A stretch of 64,000 nucleotides of DNA from Chryseobacterium sp. (GTDB lineage: Bacteria; Bacteroidota; Bacteroidia; Flavobacteriales; Weeksellaceae). Positions 26,820-33,754 of this stretch are shown here, in pieces; positions within the stretch are counted from its first letter, which is position 1; each line of letters starts with the position of its first letter. A program made the position numbers and the translations under genes. The stretch lies in the NCBI RefSeq assembly GCF_019236175.1, contig NZ_JAFAJM010000003.1, forward strand, positions 208,510 through 272,509, in the 5' to 3' direction. Under the pieces are notes generated by a model that saw nothing but the letters and a program-made list of their open reading frames with translations, ran no database searches and had not been told where the DNA came from.

Positions 26820-27349
26820 AGGCTGTGTTCTGATTCTATATTATTTTTTAATCTGGTCTGACTTTATGTATATCCTTACAGATATACAAAACTGTTTTTT
26901 TAAAGGGGACCAGGAGTTGATTTTTCTCTGATCCCCGATTGGGAAAAATAAAACGAAGCGTTAAAACTATTCCAAAGCGGATTGATCCGCTGTCTTATAT
27001 TCTAAAAAAACCAAATAAACATCCTGTACATACTCCGTTTATTACCCATATGATGTATGGATAGGGTCAGTTACTCTGTGGTTAATGAAAATTGTTTTCT
27101 TTTTAATAAAATTGGGTGACAGAACCAGCGTATAAAAACACAATTGATGAAAAAATAATACTTCCAAACCGGTTCTGTCATGCCCAAAACCAAAACTTAT
27201 CTTATAAAAAACAAGTCAATCAAAAGAATGGGATATTGATATTATCAATACGTTATTTTATTTTTAGGGGATAGAACTGGCTTACCTTACTATGAAAACT
27301 ATTTAAGAAAATACTATTCACCAATTCACATCCCCGTAAAAATTATAGT
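26820..27349. other. Gene-free interval between two paralogues
   Basis: About 530 bp with no reading frame I can support. It contains AT-rich stretches and no clear terminator or promoter element by eye. Confidence 0.5.
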
Positions 27350-28153
27350 CTAGTTTGTAACTGGAGGAGCAGAAGCTGTTGCTGTACTATTACCACCAAG
27401 ATCCTGTTGAATATCTGTATTTTGAGTCACCTGAGACTGATCTATAATAAGCGTGTAGATCTTCCAGGTTCCATTTGCGGTAGAACCAGCGGCATGTTTG
27501 GTTCCGTCAGGATCAGTGGTATCAACAGTATAGCGGGGGCCTGCGCCCACATAATCTGCCTGAAGTCTCCATGTTTCTGAGCCGGAAGGTCCTTGTTTAA
27601 CCGCAGCTACATTGGTCGCACCAAAAAAATCATAAACATTTGTCGCTGTGGGTGAGGTAGATCTGTTATGGTCTGTTGCTAAAATAGCATTTGATGGAAG
27701 CTGTAAGGTAGATCCAAGAATAAGCATCGTATACTTTTTTGCATCAAGCAGCGTGTTATAATTAGCAACCCAGTCCTGATTCACATTCGTAAGGGTATAG
27801 GTCTGATACGTAAAAGGGCCCTTTATAAATTTTTGCCAGATATTTCCGTCAAAATAATAATAACCTTCCCCTTTGAGATTTACTGTCTGTGGTGAGGCGG
27901 GAGAAGTTACCGGGCTCGTTACATAGGCAATGGTACCTTTTTGCGCTGTTGTATATAACTTAGGGCTAGCATTATCAGCCGTTTTGAGATCATCTCCTGA
28001 AAGTCTTGGGAGAATAGTACCATCCGGTTTTTTGCCGTCTTTCTTGCCAACTACATCCAGGGTAGCTGCGGGTGTTTGGGTATTGATTCCTACCTGAGCG
28101 TAGATACAACCGGCAGAAGCTAAAACAATAAGGGTAAAAATCTTTTTTTTCAT
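27350..28153 (-). CDS. Exported protein, 'GIN' paralogue family, member 2
   Basis: The 267-residue protein has a signal peptide ending near GCIYAQ, followed by VGINTQTPAATLDVVGKK, GTILPRLSGDDLKTADN, TAQKGTIAYVT and GEGYYYFDGNIWQKFIKG. A C-terminal domain includes GTWKIYTLIIDQSQV. It is a close paralogue of the 26.1- and 29.96-kb proteins; function unknown. It is preceded by promoter P1 of the TTCTACA family with a leader of about 150 nt. Confidence 0.82.
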   Translation of the reverse strand: MKKKIFTLIVLASAGCIYAQVGINTQTPAATLDVVGKKDGKKPDGTILPRLSGDDLKTADNASPKLYTTAQKGTIAYVTSPVTSPASPQTVNLKGEGYYYFDGNIWQKFIKGPFTYQTYTLTNVNQDWVANYNTLLDAKKYTMLILGSTLQLPSNAILATDHNRSTSPTATNVYDFFGATNVAAVKQGPSGSETWRLQADYVGAGPRYTVDTTDPDGTKHAAGSTANGTWKIYTLIIDQSQVTQNTDIQQDLGGNSTATASAPPVTN

Positions 28154-28307
28154 CTTTAATTTTTTTTAAAAGAATTAGCAATAGATATTTAGACATACTC
28201 ATGTCATGATCAACTTTCGTGGTTATTGTGTTTTTAGAAGAATTTGTGTTTTTAGAATCGTAATGAACAGAAATAATTTATTTACAACTCTCCATTCATT
28301 GACAGGA

Positions 28308-28378
28308 CAAAGATATCACAGTACAGAGATTGAAATTGAAAAAAGGCTATAGAAATAGTTGTTTGAAAATTGTAGAAT
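28308..28378 (-). promoter_or_regulatory. TTCTACA-family promoter P1 (for the 27.35-28.15 kb gene)
   Basis: Read on the minus strand: half-sites TTCTACA and TTCTATA with their C residues at 28375 and 28352 (23 bp apart), then 37 bp to a perfect -7 box TATCTTTG (28308-28315). Predicted start near 28303. Confidence 0.82.
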
Positions 28379-28430
28379 TTTTACTATATTCACTTTAAGG
28401 TGATTAAAAAAATATATTACTATTGAAAAA

Positions 28431-28456
28431 TGAGACTGAAAATTTTTCCAGTCCCA
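28431..28456 (-). terminator. Minus-strand terminator after the 28.48-kb lipoprotein gene
   Basis: TGAGACTG pairs with CAGTCCCA, extended by A/T pairs, and the minus-strand side continues ATTTTT. It shares its sequence with the hairpin at 29.86 kb. Confidence 0.65.
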
Positions 28457-28479
28457 TCAGATGATTATATGAAAATTTC

Positions 28480-29064
28480 TTACTTTATCTGTACAGAAGG
28501 TACGTGGGTATCGTTAAGATGGTAATAGCTGATGACAGCCTGGTAGTCGTTATAATCGACGGGAGAACCTATCTTTGCTGACTTTGCGGCTACATTGGCC
28601 CCAGGAACAATGACAAGTCTGAATGTCTGGTTATTGAGATACCTGTTTTTGTCTGCCGTCGATATGGTTCTCAGATCACGTTTGGTATTGATGCCAATAT
28701 CTATACCGGAATTATCGTACACAAAGTTATAAATCAGGTCTCTCTCATCCATGGGTAAGGAGTCCATATCAGAATAATATCGGGTATCAGGTAAAGGAGC
28801 CCATGCCGCTGAAAGGGATGTATTCGAATTTTGATTTCTAAATACTAAAATTATTTCTGAAGGCCGGATGGTAAGATCTTTTGTCATGAACCATTTTTTA
28901 TCCTGACCCGGATCTTTAAAAGTAAAGGTGGCATCCATTATTGCAGGTGGCTTTGAGTTGTTTTGTGCTGGCTGCTGCACGGTATCATCCTGGTTATTAC
29001 AGCTGTCTATCACAAAACCCGTGCTGGTTAACAGGATCAATGGAAGGATTTTAATTTTTCTCAT
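28480..29064 (-). CDS. Exported lipoprotein, paralogue of the 29.2-kb protein
   Basis: The start is placed at ATG 29064, giving 194 residues with a lipoprotein signal (ILPLILLTSTGFVIDSC). The rest is a beta-rich domain with RDLIYNFVYDNSGIDIGIN and YLNNQTFRLVIVPGANVAA. The last motif matches YLNNQTFRIVVIPPAYAAH of the neighbour, so the two are duplicates. No known family recognised. It lies 144 bp after that neighbour and may share its promoter P2. Confidence 0.75.
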   Translation of the reverse strand: MRKIKILPLILLTSTGFVIDSCNNQDDTVQQPAQNNSKPPAIMDATFTFKDPGQDKKWFMTKDLTIRPSEIILVFRNQNSNTSLSAAWAPLPDTRYYSDMDSLPMDERDLIYNFVYDNSGIDIGINTKRDLRTISTADKNRYLNNQTFRLVIVPGANVAAKSAKIGSPVDYNDYQAVISYYHLNDTHVPSVQIK

Positions 29065-29208
29065 TTTGTTGTATCTTTTGGTTAAATATTGGTAAAGCTC
29101 CGTTGATATTGTGTTGTTCAACAAACTTTGATGTTAAAAGGTTGTTGGGGGTATGACCTGAAATTAGCACTGAAAAATGATGATCATCTGAAGGAATCTT
29201 TTTACTGT

Positions 29209-29649
29209 TTAATGGGCAGCATAGGCAGGAGGGATGACTACGATTCTAAAAGTCTGATTATTCAGATAGGTATTGGCTTCAACATAAGACAGGGTATTCG
29301 GGTTAACATTACCGTCTATATAAATACTTATGCCATGATCGTTGATAGAAAACTTATAATCCAGTTCTCTGCCGTTTGATAAATAATATGTTAAAGGGAT
29401 TTCTTGCCAGGATGTAGTATAATATGTGTTTGTATCGTTTCTGTATACCTCTACTTTATAGTCGTACGGGATATTCATATTTTGAAAAATAGTCCAGTCA
29501 TTGGCCTCTGTAAAATTTCCTGAAATAATGACCTCTTTATGGGGTATATTTTGATAGGTTGCTATAGAGCCATCTCCATAATAACAGCTGCCTGTTATAA
29601 AACCTATACTGGTTAACAGAATCAATGGAAGAATTTTAATTTTTATCAT
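29209..29649 (-). CDS. Exported lipoprotein, paralogue of the 28.5-kb protein
   Basis: The 146-residue protein has a lipoprotein signal (ILPLILLTSIGFITGSC) almost identical to its neighbour's, then LDYKFSINDHGISIYIDGN and a C-terminal NQTFRIVVIP motif. Function unknown. Expressed from promoter P2 after a leader of about 110 nt. Confidence 0.75.
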   Translation of the reverse strand: MIKIKILPLILLTSIGFITGSCYYGDGSIATYQNIPHKEVIISGNFTEANDWTIFQNMNIPYDYKVEVYRNDTNTYYTTSWQEIPLTYYLSNGRELDYKFSINDHGISIYIDGNVNPNTLSYVEANTYLNNQTFRIVVIPPAYAAH

Positions 29650-29765
29650 TTATTTTATTAGTTACAATATCTACAATGTTGCTGAATTTTCATTCCTGGC
29701 AGAATAGGCTTTTTTCAAATTCTTATTGAAATAAAGTTTTTTCAGCGTATCGATTTTTATCAAAA

Positions 29766-29835
29766 TAAAAGTACTGCAAGAAAACGGACTTGTGTGAAAA
29801 ACCCTGTAGAATGATTTGTATAAAAATTGTAGAAT
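29766..29835 (-). promoter_or_regulatory. TTCTACA-family promoter P2 (for the 29.2-29.65 kb lipoprotein gene)
   Basis: Minus strand: two TTCTACA half-sites with C residues at 29832 and 29809 (23 bp apart), then 36 bp to -7 box TACTTTTA (29766-29773). Predicted start near 29761. Confidence 0.82.
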
Positions 29836-29855
29836 TTTTTCGTATCCGTAAAAAA

Positions 29856-29880
29856 TGAGACTGAAAAATTTTCAGTCCCA
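29856..29880 (-). terminator. Minus-strand terminator after the 29.96-kb gene
   Basis: TGAGACTGAAAA and TTTTCAGTCCCA pair around one base, with a T-rich run on the minus-strand side. Nearly the same as the 28.43-kb hairpin. Confidence 0.7.
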
Positions 29881-29958
29881 TTCTTAAAAAAATATACTTG
29901 AATAAGTGATAAAAATCAATCTGATCCGTTCCTTGTTTTTATAAATAGTTCACTTGTT

Positions 29959-31089
29959 TTACGGATTGATATTGGCAGGTGGAGTACTGGCCTTCATAAT
30001 GGTAGGACATTGCGAAGCGTTTGTTGTACTGGCAGGCGTATAGACACTTGTGTTTTGGGTACAAGTTTGCAGATCAGGGCTAAGGTCTGCATTTTGGATA
30101 ATCTGGCTTTTATCCAGAATCAGGGTGTAAATCGTCCATTCATTATTTGCAGTTTCATTAGACACAGAACCTTTATAGTCTGCACTGATTTTCCATGTTT
30201 TGGTAGTAGGGTCAGCATTGGCTACTATATTGGTAGGCCCGAAATAATCTCTGTTGGCATTATTATTATTAGTTCCTCTGTCTGTATATAGCAGATTATT
30301 AAAGCTGAATCCCATAATCAATACCGTGTATTTATCAGTTGGAATAAGGGTATCATAGCCGTCTACCCAATCATAATATGTATTTTTGAATATATACTTC
30401 TGGTAAATAAAAGGAATGGCATTCTGCCCCTGGCGGAGATCTCCGGAAGCATCCACCGTCACGTATTTATTACCTGCTCCGTTGGCCGGACCGGGAGGCA
30501 TGCCTCCCACTTTTACAGGACTGGGGTCTGTGGTGGCAAGATTCACTGTTTTATTGCCTACGACATGAAGTTTTGCTGCCGGAGCATTGGTTCCGATCCC
30601 GATTCTCAGATTATTGGCATCTACATTCAGAGTGTTTCCGGCGACATTGAAATGGCTGGTTCCTGTAGTGGCCGCAGATTTGAAACTGAGGGTATTGGTT
30701 CCCATAGTTACGGTACGGCTGTCCCTAAGGTAGCCATCAGCGGTATAAATATTACTGCCTGGTAAAGAGCTGCTGTTGAGTTGTTGCCACCGGTTTCCGT
30801 CAAAATAATAATAGCCTTCGGAGGTCACATAGAATGTTTTTAGTGAGGAACTGGTGACGGGAGCTGTCACATACACAAGGGTTCCTTTCTGTCCTGTCGA
30901 ATAGAGGTTATCCTTAGCTTTCAGCTCATCTCCGGTCAGCCTTGGAAGAATAGCACCATCCGGTTGGGTCGTATTTTTTGGGGCTACTATATCGAGGGTG
31001 GCAGCCGGTTTTTGAGTATTTATCCCAACCTGAGCAAATGCAAATCCTGCACTGCTTAGTATTAAAATTGTCAAAATCTTTTTTTTCAT
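29959..31089 (-). CDS. Exported protein, 'GIN' paralogue family, member 3 (long form)
   Basis: At 376 residues this is the longest of three paralogues. After the signal (FAFAQ) come VGINTQKPAATLDIVAPK, GAILPRLTGDELKAKDN, GQKGTLVYVT and EGYYYFDGNRWQQL. It then has an insert of about 120 residues absent from the others, with LRIGIGTNAPAAKLHVVG resembling Bacteroidota tail-fibre-like proteins. The C-terminus again has EWTIYTLILDKSQI. Function unknown; likely surface-exposed or secreted. Confidence 0.82.
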   Translation of the reverse strand: MKKKILTILILSSAGFAFAQVGINTQKPAATLDIVAPKNTTQPDGAILPRLTGDELKAKDNLYSTGQKGTLVYVTAPVTSSSLKTFYVTSEGYYYFDGNRWQQLNSSSLPGSNIYTADGYLRDSRTVTMGTNTLSFKSAATTGTSHFNVAGNTLNVDANNLRIGIGTNAPAAKLHVVGNKTVNLATTDPSPVKVGGMPPGPANGAGNKYVTVDASGDLRQGQNAIPFIYQKYIFKNTYYDWVDGYDTLIPTDKYTVLIMGFSFNNLLYTDRGTNNNNANRDYFGPTNIVANADPTTKTWKISADYKGSVSNETANNEWTIYTLILDKSQIIQNADLSPDLQTCTQNTSVYTPASTTNASQCPTIMKASTPPANINP

Positions 31090-31277
31090 CCTTAATTAAT
31101 TTATAATAATATATGTTATAGCTCTATGCTATGGGGTTCTTCGGTTTTTGCGTGTTTTTAAGAAGGGCGTATTGTATAAGTATTTTTCGGATCAGATAGG
31201 CTTAGGCCCATAACCGAAGTTCTTGCACATGTTCACCGGTAGCTTATGCTACCGCTATTCGGTCCGATTCCATTATT

Positions 31278-31835
31278 TTACTTTGACAGCATGAGCTGGG
31301 TGTTTTTTAAAGTATAGGTTAACGTTTTGCTTCCTCCGCTTGGACAGCAGCTGGCCTCTTTTTCTTTATAAACGGGATAGGACCTTTTTAGTACGGTCCC
31401 GGAAAGCGAGAAATCATCATGACCCATATATCCTTTTTCGGTCAATTTCGGAATGCTTATTTTTCCCAGTTGCTGATCTTTCAGGGAAGTATATCCATAC
31501 ACTGTTTCATCGGATCCTGAGCCGGCACTTTGTGTAATGATATAGATTTCATCGAAACCATTTTTATCTAAGTCACCCACCAATACTTTTTTAAAAGGAT
31601 CCGCATCTTTGATTAAAACAGGAACATCTTTCAGAAAACCTTTAGTGCTGATCTTAATGGTATTTGCACTTGCTCCGCTTCCCGTGATCAATGATATGGT
31701 GATCAGTTTGTTGGTTTTGGTTTTGATTTTTTTTATCACCGTCTCTTGTACTGGCCGGAATGGGAGGGGAGATCCTGAAAGGTTATTAATACCTATAAGA
31801 AACCCAAGTATCATAGACATCATTATTTTTTTCAT
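31278..31835 (-). CDS. Exported protein with FG-GAP/VCBS-like repeat
   Basis: The 185-residue protein has a signal peptide (MMSMILGFLIGINNLSGSP). The segment VLVGDLDKNGFDEIYIITQS is typical of Ca-binding FG-GAP/VCBS blades, but only one blade is evident, far too few for a propeller. A CC pair is present near KEASCCPSGG. Role unknown. Preceded by promoter P3 with a leader of about 40 nt. Confidence 0.72.
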   Translation of the reverse strand: MKKIMMSMILGFLIGINNLSGSPLPFRPVQETVIKKIKTKTNKLITISLITGSGASANTIKISTKGFLKDVPVLIKDADPFKKVLVGDLDKNGFDEIYIITQSAGSGSDETVYGYTSLKDQQLGKISIPKLTEKGYMGHDDFSLSGTVLKRSYPVYKEKEASCCPSGGSKTLTYTLKNTQLMLSK

Positions 31836-31881
31836 TGTATGCGTTATATTAATTTTAAAAAATGATTTTTCATGGTCACTG

Positions 31882-31951
31882 CAAAATTATTACAAGGAAG
31901 AGAACTGATGAAAAAAGAAGTGTAGATATACTCGTTGATAGCCTGTAGAAT
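31882..31951 (-). promoter_or_regulatory. TTCTACA-family promoter P3 (for the 31.3-31.8 kb gene)
   Basis: Minus strand: half-sites TTCTACA and ATCTACA with C residues at 31948 and 31925 (23 bp apart), then 36 bp to perfect -7 box TAATTTTG (31882-31889). Confidence 0.82.
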
Positions 31952-32038
31952 TTACGCTACAATAAGTGTGGTGAAAATATAAATCTCAAAGAAACGATTT
32001 ATACTTAATTATTTAAAAATATCAATAATGAGTATTTC

Positions 32039-32392
32039 TTATGGATGATTGTTTTGCTGTTCATCATGAAACATTTTTTTCCATTTCGTTATGGAATTTC
32101 GGCTGAGTTTAAAATGATGAGCCAGCTGCACATTATTTAATTTATTGACTTTCTGATAATGCAGCATTCTCAGGATATCTGAAGGCTGATAAGCATGGTA
32201 TTTGTGATTGTCTTTTTGTGAAAGGCCAAAGATTCTGTTATTGAGCTCCAGAATATCTATGGCAGACAGTTCTTTTTTGGAAAGTATATTCCTGCATTCG
32301 GTTTCTTTTTCAGGATAGAGTTTGAGGATATCCGAATAGATACACCTGAAATCAGGCGTTATTTTTTTTGTTCCGTGTGTTTTAATAACCAT
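32039..32392 (-). CDS. HTH-domain protein, second of an overlapping pair
   Basis: The 117-residue protein has a C-terminal helix-turn-helix (NVQLAHHFKLSRNSITKWKK) like those of IS3/IS630-type helper proteins. The N-terminal part has no recognised domain. Its start overlaps the upstream gene by 34 bp in another frame, so translation is probably coupled. Pairs of this kind are often annotated as transposase in Chryseobacterium, but no DDE catalytic domain or terminal repeats are visible. A regulatory role is equally possible. Confidence 0.7.
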   Translation of the reverse strand: MVIKTHGTKKITPDFRCIYSDILKLYPEKETECRNILSKKELSAIDILELNNRIFGLSQKDNHKYHAYQPSDILRMLHYQKVNKLNNVQLAHHFKLSRNSITKWKKMFHDEQQNNHP

Positions 32393-32784
32393 TTATTTAA
32401 AGTTGTTTTAGGTATTTTATATCGGTCTATGATTTCATCCTTGGTCATTTTTTTCGATAAAAACTGGTTCAGAATAAAATCAATGACTTCTTTTGTATAA
32501 ATACTTTTCCGAAATAAGGGGAGCTGGGTCTGTCTGGGTACCGGGTCGAATGCCGAAGGGGGAGAATATAATATTAAATGCTGGGTATATAATCTGAAAA
32601 AATCATATTTAAGCAGTTTACTCCATCGTAACAACATGTCGGTAGAGAGGTCTTTCTGTGTATACATATGTTCTATCTCTTCTTCGGAATATTGAAAAAA
32701 AAGACAGATCCGGGGCAGCTTTATCTGAGATTCTGCAACTCTTTGATGGATTAAAGATCCGATGTGAATTTCTTTAAAATTCAT
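32359..32784 (-). CDS. HTH-domain protein, first of an overlapping pair
   Basis: The 141-residue protein starts MNFKEIHIGSLIHQRVAES and contains LLRWSKLLKYDFFRLYTQHL, a conserved pattern in Chryseobacterium/Elizabethkingia proteins labelled transposase. It ends with an HTH (MTKDEIIDRYKIPKTTLNKW). The first region looks like a diverged phage-repressor-type HTH, so it could have two DNA-binding parts. Together with the overlapping gene it forms a two-protein unit of unknown role. Confidence 0.72.
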   Translation of the reverse strand: MNFKEIHIGSLIHQRVAESQIKLPRICLFFQYSEEEIEHMYTQKDLSTDMLLRWSKLLKYDFFRLYTQHLILYSPPSAFDPVPRQTQLPLFRKSIYTKEVIDFILNQFLSKKMTKDEIIDRYKIPKTTLNKWLLKHTEQKK

Positions 32785-32814
32785 TTTTATAAGGATGAAG
32801 GTTACAATTATAAG

Positions 32815-33045
32815 TTAAGGATTTCCGGTACTATTCATGACGGGTGGCGACGAAGGGCTTATTTTAGCTGACTGATACAAAGTATAAGCAACAATATTAT
32901 GGAATATCGTTGAATCTCTGTAATTATTAAAAGAATCATACTGATTAATAAATTCCTGAAGATGGGTTGTATCTCTGGTATGAATCATACAAAATCCCTG
33001 AATCCATACATTGTAATTATTGCCATTCATAAACCTTCTTATCAT
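32815..33045 (-). CDS. Small hypothetical protein
   Basis: A frame of about 76 residues from ATG 33045 (MIRRFMNGNNYNVWIQGFCM), or 71 from ATG 33030. It shows no signal, domain or family, ends PPVMNSTGNP, and lies 30 bp before the HTH pair on the same strand. Support is weak beyond frame length and position. Confidence 0.35.
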   Translation of the reverse strand: MIRRFMNGNNYNVWIQGFCMIHTRDTTHLQEFINQYDSFNNYRDSTIFHNIVAYTLYQSAKISPSSPPVMNSTGNP

Positions 33046-33223
33046 TTTGTAAAAATAGAATAACGAAAACGTTTGCCGAAAAAAAATACGTAGAAGTATT
33101 GATCTTTCGATTGTCAAATTTATACTATACTACAGGTAGGGTAAATTAATAACTTCCCGGAAACGAAGTGTTGATGACAGAAATGTTTTGAAGAATAGCT
33201 GCAGGATATCTGTTGGAAAAGAA

Positions 33224-33304
33224 TTAAAACCCCATAAAGACGATTAAGAGAACATTAATGCATAACAGGGCGCCAAGGAGTAAAAACCAAAATAAATTTT
33301 TCAT
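33224..33304 (-). CDS. 26-residue membrane microprotein
   Basis: From ATG 33304 the frame reads MKNLFWFLLLGALLCINVLL plus IVFMGF and stops. It is one hydrophobic helix with a basic N-terminus. It would be ignored by length alone, but TTCTACA-family promoter P4 lies directly upstream on the same strand, giving a leader of about 90 nt, and no other gene fits that promoter. Could instead be part of a non-coding transcript. Confidence 0.45.
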   Translation of the reverse strand: MKNLFWFLLLGALLCINVLLIVFMGF

Positions 33305-33401
33305 TGTATGTCGTGTTTTTAGTCTTATCATTTAGAATTTCAAGAGAGATAATGAAAACTGGATGTGAATCCGGTCTTTCTGTTGAAAATAATTGATAAG
33401 G

Positions 33402-33472
33402 CAAAAATATTAATATAGAAAATAAGTGACTTGAGATTATTTGTAGAATTTAATCCTGATTTTTTGTAGAGT
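33402..33472 (-). promoter_or_regulatory. TTCTACA-family promoter P4 (for the 26-residue microprotein)
   Basis: Minus strand: half-sites CTCTACA and TTCTACA with C-position residues at 33469 and 33446 (23 bp apart), then 37 bp to perfect -7 box TATTTTTG (33402-33409). Predicted start near 33397. Confidence 0.8.
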
Positions 33473-33520
33473 TTTTACTACACAAATGATGAATATTTTG
33501 GATAAATGCTGTATTGACGG

Positions 33521-33587
33521 TATGTTCGAACATATTAATAGTGTACTTTAGAAATTACAATATATAAGTGTAAATTCTATACCTTTG
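33521..33587 (+). promoter_or_regulatory. Palindrome and promoter of the histidine-kinase operon
   Basis: TATGTTCGAACATA (33521-33534) is a perfect 14-bp palindrome. A perfect -7 box TACCTTTG (33580-33587) follows, so the palindrome sits near -64. The operon would have a leader of about 160 nt. No TTCTACA pair is present here. Confidence 0.5.
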
Positions 33588-33754
33588 TGCTTTAAACGAA
33601 TACGTTTAATAATAACACAATAAAAGGAAAAATTTATGATTGATGAAAAGTCTGTATTTCGTTTTTTACTCTCATAAAAAAATAGATGTAAACCTTATTT
33701 TTTATCCATTGTTTTTGGCAGTATCCTGCGAAAAATATTATCCGTTTTGACCTT

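Noticed and set aside
31231..31249. Terminator GGTAGC-TTAT-GCTACC after the 31.3-kb gene
   Set aside because: The hairpin is real, but no T-tract follows on either strand, so it was not called a terminator.
32039..32784. Complete insertion sequence
   Set aside because: No terminal inverted repeats, target duplication or DDE domain could be seen around the HTH pair.
33521..33534. LexA/SOS box
   Set aside because: GTTCGAAC looks LexA-like at first, but the spacing differs from known CGAAC-N4-GTTCG sites and the downstream genes are not SOS genes.
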